Of a DNA stretch of 38,049 nucleotides, positions 33,170 to 38,049 are shown one piece after another. A program made the position numbers and the translations under genes. The stretch covers positions 1 to 38,049 of the forward strand of contig CANQUN010000012.1 in the NCBI GenBank assembly GCA_947627065.1. The letters run 5' to 3'. The DNA is from an uncultured Clostridia bacterium (lineage in GTDB: Bacteria; Bacillota; Clostridia; Christensenellales; Borkfalkiaceae). Each line of letters starts with the position of its first letter. Position 1 is the first letter of the stretch. The notes below the pieces were generated by a model, which did no database searches, had not been told where the DNA came from, and saw only the letters and a program-made list of their open reading frames with translations.

Positions 33170-33598
33170 ATGCTCGGTATGAATTTCGGTAAATCCATGG
33201 CCGCGGCGGCCGTTTTCATTGCGATGGCGGCGTTCGCGGTGTTTTACACGACGCCCGTGCTTGACGGAGAGGGGAAGTACTTCGCCCTGTCCCCGTCCTC
33301 GTCGGGCGTCATCATGAGCGAGGCGGCTTACCGCAACGGCGGCGGGCGGACAGCGTTTGGCGAAGTCAGGGCGGAAAGCGTCTTTTTCAAAGGCGAATGC
33401 GACATTGACGGCCTGCTTTCCCGTTATCGCGCCCGCGTCGTGCTGTGCGAGCGTGCGGGCGGGGTGGTCAACTATTACTGCCGTTCGACGAGACTTTCAA
33501 AGTTCACCGTCATCGCGGGCAGGGAGGTCAACCTGCACATCGCCGTGTCGGAAGGCGGCTACACCGTCGGCACGCCGTTTATCGCGGCGGGTTATTGA
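33170..33598 (+). CDS. YwmB-like membrane-anchored protein
   Basis: This 142-residue protein has an N-terminal hydrophobic anchor (MAAAAVFIAMAAFAVFY) and an extracytoplasmic domain. The C-terminal run VNYYCRSTRLSKFTVIAGREVNLHIAVSEGGYTVGTPFIAAGY resembles the YwmB (DUF1779) family, found upstream of sporulation genes in Firmicutes. It is shorter than the roughly 240-residue B. subtilis protein. The start is uncertain (33170 or 33179); no strong ribosome site is visible. It is followed 76 bases on by a SpoIIQ-like gene, which supports the sporulation setting. YwmB's own role is unknown. Confidence 0.6.
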   Translation: MLGMNFGKSMAAAAVFIAMAAFAVFYTTPVLDGEGKYFALSPSSSGVIMSEAAYRNGGGRTAFGEVRAESVFFKGECDIDGLLSRYRARVVLCERAGGVVNYYCRSTRLSKFTVIAGREVNLHIAVSEGGYTVGTPFIAAGY

Positions 33599-33674
33599 AA
33601 ATTTTTTGCAGGGAGGTATAAGGCGGGCAAAAGCGGTCAACAATCATGGCGAACAATTCAGGAGGTTCTGAAAA

Positions 33675-34364
33675 ATGGCAGAAAAAACAAAAAAGGCAAA
33701 AACGACAACCAAAAAGAATTTACTTTATATCCTATGGATTCTGGCTCTTGTGGCGGTCATGGTTACGGCGGTAATCGTCGTGAGCAACCTGACGGCAAGC
33801 AACAACCTTGCGGGCAACGGCGGAGAAATTCCCGACTCGTCCACGGTTCCCGACACGTCGTCCCCGAATCCCGACTCGGGCGACAATTCGGGCGATGAAC
33901 CCGAGGCGCCCGGCGACGACGAACCCACCACTCCCACCGACGGCAAGATCGTGTTCGCAATGCCCTGCGACGCGTTAGCTTCCAAAGGTTACACCGCCGA
34001 CACCATCGTGTACAGTTCGACGCTCGGCCTCTACACCGGGCACATGGGCATCGACTTTGCCGCCCCCGCGGGAACCGAGGTTTACTGCGTCTACGACGGG
34101 GTTATCGAATCCATCACCACCACTTACCTCACGGGCACGACCGTCGTCGTCGACCACGGCAACGACCTCAAAACCGTCTACAATTCCATCGAAGCCAACG
34201 AGGCTCTCTATCAGGGCGCCAAGGTGTCCAAGGGCGATCTCATCGGCACGGTGAGCGACAACAACAAGCAGGAATATAAGGACGGAGCACACCTTCATTT
34301 CGAAGTCCTGAAAGGCGGAAAGTACGCCGATCCCGACGAATATCTCGTGGGCGACGAAAAGTAA
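33675..34364 (+). CDS. spoIIQ: SpoIIQ-like M23 peptidase-domain protein
   Basis: This 229-residue membrane-anchored protein has one N-terminal helix (about 16-37), an acidic/Ser/Pro linker (50-90) and a C-terminal LytM/M23 domain. All zinc ligands are present: H123-xxx-D127 in TGHMGIDF and H206-x-H208 in AHLHFE. In B. subtilis SpoIIQ, which links forespore and mother cell during engulfment, the metal site is degraded, while clostridial SpoIIQ keeps it; this protein looks like the latter and could be an active endopeptidase. AGGAGG (33660-33665) is nine bases before the ATG. A plain cell-wall M23 peptidase is the alternative; the YwmB-like neighbour favours SpoIIQ. Confidence 0.75.
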   Translation: MAEKTKKAKTTTKKNLLYILWILALVAVMVTAVIVVSNLTASNNLAGNGGEIPDSSTVPDTSSPNPDSGDNSGDEPEAPGDDEPTTPTDGKIVFAMPCDALASKGYTADTIVYSSTLGLYTGHMGIDFAAPAGTEVYCVYDGVIESITTTYLTGTTVVVDHGNDLKTVYNSIEANEALYQGAKVSKGDLIGTVSDNNKQEYKDGAHLHFEVLKGGKYADPDEYLVGDEK

Positions 34365-34375
34365 AACATGCCGAT

Positions 34376-34476
34376 AATGTGAGATTTAGGCCACTTCTGT
34401 AAAATCGGCAAAATCCGTCGAAATGTGAGAAAAAGGCGGCTAATTCCTGCAGAATGTGAGAAAAAGGCCGCTTTTT
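34376..34476 (+). repeat. Three dispersed repeat copies after the SpoIIQ-like gene
   Basis: Copies at 34376-34399 (AATGTGAGATTTAGGCCACT), 34422-34440 (AATGTGAGAAAAAGGCGGC) and 34452-34476 (AATGTGAGAAAAAGGCCGCT) all read on the + strand, about 38 bases apart. The rest of the 680-base gap to tRNA-Val has no gene. An imperfect direct repeat (AATCAACTCA..CGG.CAAGT) lies near 34655-34710. Confidence 0.65.
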
Positions 34477-34706
34477 GAAATCACTCCAATGCAACTCTGG
34501 GCACGGCTTTGGGCGGCGCGACAATCCCACGCCGCTGCATCGGCATCACGGTAATACATTGATCGACATCACGTCAACGCCTTGGCAACACCGCGGCAAG
34601 GCATGGTCGGCACCAATCGTCAACCCCAAACGCCTTGCCGGACACCTCGCCTAATCAACTCAGGCGGTCAAGTAAAAGGCTTGCAAATCAACTCAATCGG
34701 CCAAGT

Positions 34707-34741
34707 GCAAAAGCGTCCTTTTCAAAGGGCGCTTTTGCTTT
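34707..34741 (+). terminator. Hairpin of 15 bp, terminator-like
   Basis: GCAAAAGCGTCCTTT pairs with AAAGGGCGCTTTTGC (one G-U) around a two-base tip, and TTT follows. It is symmetric enough to act in both directions. Confidence 0.7.
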
Positions 34742-35048
34742 GCACGGACGGATTAAATGCGGATTGAAAACTCTGCCCCTTGCCTGACTTGACGACAAAT
34801 CTCTTTCCCGACCAAAAGTTCTGCTGTTCCTCAATATTACGCACCTCGCCCGCCAGTCTCCGCGCGGCAAAACCAACCATGAAGTTTCAAAACAGTTCCC
34901 ACCCAAGCAACGCCACCCTGGAGGTTTTAACGCCCCAACAATCTTCACGCCGGCAAAGACCAAACCCAAAGTTTAAGGCCGGTTTTCGGCCCGTTTCCGC
35001 CGCGACGGACGGCAAAAACAAAAAATTTTGAAAACAGGGTCAAAACGC

Positions 35049-35077
35049 TTGATAATTTTTCGATTTTCTGCTATAGT
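35049..35077 (+). promoter_or_regulatory. Promoter of tRNA-Val
   Basis: TTGATA (35049-35054) and TATAGT (35072-35077) are separated by exactly 17 bases, and the tRNA starts at 35089. Confidence 0.75.
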
Positions 35078-35088
35078 ATATGGCACAT

Positions 35089-35165
35089 GGGGGCGTAGCC
35101 CAGTTGGTTAGAGCGCATGCTTGACATGCATGAGGTCGATAGTTCGAGCCTATTCGTCCCCACCA
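35089..35165 (+). tRNA. tRNA-Val (GAC)
   Basis: Complete cloverleaf: acceptor GGGGGCG/CGTCCCC, anticodon stem CATGC/GCATG around TTGACAT (anticodon GAC), T loop TTCGAGC, encoded CCA. It is followed by a terminator and then a mobile remnant, typical of a tRNA next to acquired DNA. Confidence 0.94.
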
Positions 35166-35167
35166 TG

Positions 35168-35199
35168 AAAAGAGGTTGTCTTACGACATCCTCTTTTTT
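35168..35199 (+). terminator. Terminator of tRNA-Val
   Basis: AAAAGAGG-T-TGTC and GACA-T-CCTCTTTT form a 12-pair stem with one T-T mismatch and a TTAC loop, ending in a six-T run. Confidence 0.85.
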
Positions 35200-35218
35200 C
35201 TTTTTGTCTTACCAAGAA

Positions 35219-35407
35219 AACCACGCGATAGTCGCGTGGTTCAAAAGAGGCTAAAGCCGGTGAGGTAGACAAAAGGACTCCGATTGGTGTAGAATTGAAT
35301 AAGACCTGCCAGTCTGAAAAAATTCACACCAATCGGAGGATATTAAAATGCCAGAGCAAAATAATACCACAAATAGTTTAGCACAAGGTAAATATCCTTG
35401 GGGATAA
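35219..35407 (+). mobile_element. IS200-type element remnant
   Basis: This has the 5' end of an IS200/IS605-type insertion: a 10-bp hairpin AACCACGCGA-TAG-TCGCGTGGTT (35219-35241), then a 13-base perfect inverted repeat (CTCCGATTGGTGT, 35278-35290, and ACACCAATCGGAG, 35326-35338) that would hide the ribosome site GGAGG, as known for IS200. An ATG (35348) eight bases after that site opens a 19-codon frame, MPEQNNTTNSLAQGKYPWG, similar to the start of Y1 transposases, then stops. A small TATCC-TTGG-GGATA hairpin at the stop may be the right end. Most of tnpA is missing, so this is a non-autonomous, internally deleted copy. Confidence 0.55.
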
Positions 35408-35455
35408 ATTCAATAAATAAAATCTCAATAACAGCAAGTTCGGAGTAAAGAGTAG

Positions 35456-35480
35456 AGAGCATCTCTGCTCTTTTATTTTT
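35456..35480 (+). terminator. Terminator between IS remnant and exporter
   Basis: AGAGCA-TCTC-TGCTCT is followed by TTTATTTTT. It lies upstream of the truncated exporter gene and may once have closed the IS or the gene before it. Confidence 0.6.
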
Positions 35481-35585
35481 AGTGAGGTTGGATTATATAC
35501 ATTATAGTCGAGGACGGCGGCTCGATCCGTCTTACCAAAGAGGGGAAAGAAAAAGCTGAAAATATCTATCCTCTCCCTTCTTGAA

Positions 35586-36362
35586 ATGCCCGAACCCGAG
35601 TGGGGAAGCGAAAAGGTGGAAAAATGCGACCTGTGTCTTAAAAACGTTACTTTTTCGTATGACGGAAAGCGGGACGTACTCAAAAACGTGAGTATGACGT
35701 TCCCCGCAAAGGGTATGACGGCGATAGTCGGCGAAAGCGGATGCGGAAAGAGTACGGTCGTAAATCTTATTATAGGAGCGCACCGCGCAAAAGAGGGTGA
35801 AGTTACGGTAGGCGGCAAGCCGCTTAATTCGCTGAATAGAGAAGATTATTACGGTCATCTTGCCGTCGTCAGCTACAATACCTATATTTTCAATGCGAGT
35901 ATCAAAGAGAATTTCCGACTTGCCAATAAAGACGTAACCGAGGATGAAATTTATGCGGCGCTTGAAAAAGTCAATCTTCGTGAGTTCATCGAAGAAAACG
36001 GCGGACTTGACAAAGTGATAACGGAAGATGCCGCCAATCTTTCGGGCGGACAAAAACAAAGGCTTGCTCTCGCCGTCAACCTTGTTTCGGATAAAGACAT
36101 ATTCGTATTCGATGAGGCGACGAGCAATATCGACGTGGAGAGCGAAGCGATCATTATGCAAAATATTCGTGCGCTCGCAAATAAAAAGAGCGTTATCGTC
36201 ATTTCGCACAGGCTTGCCAATGTCGTTCCCGCCGACGCCGTTTATTATATGGAGGACGGCGAAGTCAAGGAATGCGGTACGCACGACGGGCTTATGAGTG
36301 AAAGAAAAGGCTATGAGAGATTGTTTACCACGCAAAAACAGTTGGAGGAGGGGACATTATGA
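35586..36362 (+). pseudogene. ABC exporter ATPase half, membrane domain missing
   Basis: Only the nucleotide-binding domain of a fused ABC exporter (258 residues) remains: Walker A GESGCGKST, signature LSGGQ, Walker B IFVFDEA and the switch His in VISHR. The membrane domain expected before it is absent. Upstream DNA (about 35480-35580) reads in short fragments that end in an exporter-like LSLLEMPEPE phrase, and no ribosome site precedes ATG 35586. I interpret this as 5' truncation next to the IS remnant. It overlaps the next exporter gene by ATGA, as the two halves of a heterodimer usually do. A functional stand-alone ATPase is possible but less likely. GC is visibly lower than in the core genes. 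Confidence 0.7.
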
Positions 36363-38044
36363 GTAAGAAAAAGTTACGCAGAAGCGGAGCAAAAATAATG
36401 GCAAGCCTTATCCTCTTGCTCGGTTCGCTCTCTTATATTATGTTGCTTGCCGTGCTTAACGGCAGTTTGGGTTTTGTCGCCGCTATGGGAGTGACGGTAT
36501 TCGGCGCACTTGGTGTGGCGAAGGCTCTTGGCGAGAGTATTGCTCTCTCGTATGGCTTAATCATCGGACTTGCGGTCGGATGCGGATTGCTTCGCGGGGG
36601 CTTACGTTATATCGAACAGTACAGCAACCACTATATTGCGTTCAGACTTTTGGCGGTCTTGCGGGATAAGATATTCGGTGCGCTTCGTATCTTATGTCCC
36701 GCAAAACTCGAAAGCAAGCAAAAGGGCAGTATCATTGCGATGATCACCTCGGACATTGAAACGCTTGAAGTGTTCTATGCACACACCATTTCGCCGATCT
36801 GCATTGCGGTCATCGTATCTGTTGCAGTCCTATTGTTTGTCGGCTTTGTGTCAAGCCCATATCTTGCGCTTGTCGCACTTGTCGGCTACATCACGATAGG
36901 CATTGTTGTGCCGCTTATTTCTTCGGGGCGACTCAAAGAGAGCGGCGTTAAGTATCGTGCGGAATTTGCTTCGTTCAACGCCTATTTCCTCGACAGTATC
37001 AAGGGCATTAAGGACATAGTTTTGAACAATGCGGGCGAGGAGCGCAAAGCGGAAGTCAACCGCCGCTCGGACGAACTCCTGAAAGAAACGAAAAGGATGA
37101 AGCATCGCACGACGAGGGCAAGTTCGTTTACCGAACTTTCGGTGTCGCTGTTTATCTTGATAACGCTTGCGGTCGGCATTTTGCTCGTTCATTACAAAAT
37201 GCTATCCGTCGGATTTATGATTGTGGGAGTTGTTGCCGTGTTTTCGAGTTTCGGTCCCGTGATTGCGGTGTCGGCTCTCCCTGGCAATCTCACGCAGACC
37301 TTTGCGAGCGGCGACAGAGTTTTGAATTTGCTTTCAGAGCAACCTGCCGTCCGTCCGATACAAAACGGCAAGAAGTTTGACTATGAAAATCTCGAAGTCA
37401 AAAATCTCACTTTCGGATACGAAAAAGACGTGCCTGTACTTCAAAATATCTGTCTGAATGCAAAGAAAGGCGAGATCGTCGGTATCGTGGGGGAAAGCGG
37501 ATGCGGAAAGAGTACGCTCTTAAAGCTCCTCCTTCGCTTTTGGCAAAAAGACAGCGGAAAAATCGAGTATAACGGCATAGATATTGACGAAGTTGACAGC
37601 GACAATTTGCTTGCGAACGTGACGATGGTGTCGCAGACGACCTACCTTTTTGACGAAACGATAGAGGAAAATCTGCGCATTGCAAAGCCGGACGCCACGC
37701 AGGAGGAAATAGAAAACGCTTGCCGCCTTGCTTCCGTGCATGAATTTATTATGACATTGCCGGGCGGTTATAAGACGGAAGTGGGGGCTTTGGGCGACAA
37801 TCTTTCTGCGGGCGAAAAACAGCGAATAGGTCTTGCACGAGCGTTCCTGTCGGGCGCAGAGCTCATTCTTCTCGACGAGCCGACAAGCAATGTGGACAGT
37901 ATCAACGAGGGAATTATCCTGAAAGCGCTCAAAGAGCAAAAGCGCAAAAAGAGCATTATTCTTGTGTCGCACCGCGAAAGCACGATGGCGATTGCGGACA
38001 GGATCTACAAAATCAAAGACGGTATTATTACGGAGGCAAAATAA
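36359..38044 (+). CDS. ABC exporter, fused membrane and ATPase domains
   Basis: This 561-residue ABC exporter half has about six membrane helices (1-310) followed by an ATPase domain (340-561): Walker A GESGCGKST, signature LSAGE, Walker B LILLDEP, His switch VSHRES. It is like CydC/D-type or peptide/drug exporter subunits, probably built to pair with the product of the truncated gene before it; the exported substrate is unknown. GGAGGAGGGG precedes the ATG, which overlaps the upstream stop. If the partner is really truncated, the heterodimer would lack a membrane half. An ATG at 38046-38048 right after the stop suggests another gene begins beyond the window edge. Confidence 0.88.
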   Translation: MSKKKLRRSGAKIMASLILLLGSLSYIMLLAVLNGSLGFVAAMGVTVFGALGVAKALGESIALSYGLIIGLAVGCGLLRGGLRYIEQYSNHYIAFRLLAVLRDKIFGALRILCPAKLESKQKGSIIAMITSDIETLEVFYAHTISPICIAVIVSVAVLLFVGFVSSPYLALVALVGYITIGIVVPLISSGRLKESGVKYRAEFASFNAYFLDSIKGIKDIVLNNAGEERKAEVNRRSDELLKETKRMKHRTTRASSFTELSVSLFILITLAVGILLVHYKMLSVGFMIVGVVAVFSSFGPVIAVSALPGNLTQTFASGDRVLNLLSEQPAVRPIQNGKKFDYENLEVKNLTFGYEKDVPVLQNICLNAKKGEIVGIVGESGCGKSTLLKLLLRFWQKDSGKIEYNGIDIDEVDSDNLLANVTMVSQTTYLFDETIEENLRIAKPDATQEEIENACRLASVHEFIMTLPGGYKTEVGALGDNLSAGEKQRIGLARAFLSGAELILLDEPTSNVDSINEGIILKALKEQKRKKSIILVSHRESTMAIADRIYKIKDGIITEAK

Positions 38045-38049
38045 AATGG

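Overview
The window looks like a chromosome segment from an uncultured, GC-rich (about 55-60% by eye) Gram-positive gut Clostridia, most likely a Christensenellales-type lineage. That placement is inferred from consensus sigma-A promoters, AGGAGG ribosome sites, lipoprotein signal peptides, CUT1 sugar-ABC genes without their own ATPase, the tilS-hpt pair, a feoA-feoA-feoB locus with a FeoB-associated Cys-rich peptide, and SpoIIQ- and YwmB-like sporulation-type proteins. It was not checked against a database.

Region 1 (about 0.7-14.5 kb) is a carbohydrate-use locus on the + strand. It encodes a GH-like lipoprotein, a sugar-binding lipoprotein, two CUT1 permeases separated by a large cell-surface carbohydrate-binding-like protein, a cytoplasmic paralogue of the GH-like lipoprotein, a six-hairpin glycosidase-like enzyme, an AraC regulator and an SGNH/sialate-esterase-type deacetylase. 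A plausible flow is capture and first cleavage at the surface, import, cytoplasmic cleavage and deacetylation, and AraC control. The substrate is unknown. The gaps around permease 2 are packed with short hairpins.

Region 2 (14.5-20.4 kb) holds tRNA and housekeeping genes: tcdA on the - strand, an orphan HEPN-like gene, an fMet-Met-Glu tRNA operon on the - strand, then tilS-hpt and a small repeat protein on the + strand. The tilS and tcdA promoters both place the predicted transcription start at the ATG, so both mRNAs look leaderless.

Region 3 (20.5-24.1 kb) is a ferrous-iron operon: two palindromes around a strong promoter, an early terminator-like hairpin, a structured leader, two feoA genes, an unannotated 58-residue small ORF, feoB and a Cys-rich membrane peptide. 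The last four cistrons overlap by ATGA.

Region 4 (24.3-34.4 kb) has cell-surface and envelope genes: a 1.2-kresidue BspA-type leucine-rich lipoprotein, an acidic hypothetical protein on the - strand, a surface lipoprotein with a C-terminal Cys/transmembrane/basic tail, mscL, a YczE-type membrane protein, and a YwmB-like plus SpoIIQ-like pair.

Region 5 (35-38 kb) lies beside tRNA-Val. It has an IS200-type remnant followed by a lower-GC ABC exporter pair whose first half has lost its membrane domain.

A short repeat with core TTTTTGTGAGATTTAGGG (and an AAAAAGG variant) recurs about 20 times across the window in both orientations, including inside coding sequence. It is the most pervasive structure not explained by genes. 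A second GC-rich repeat occurs three times around 14.5-16.3 kb.
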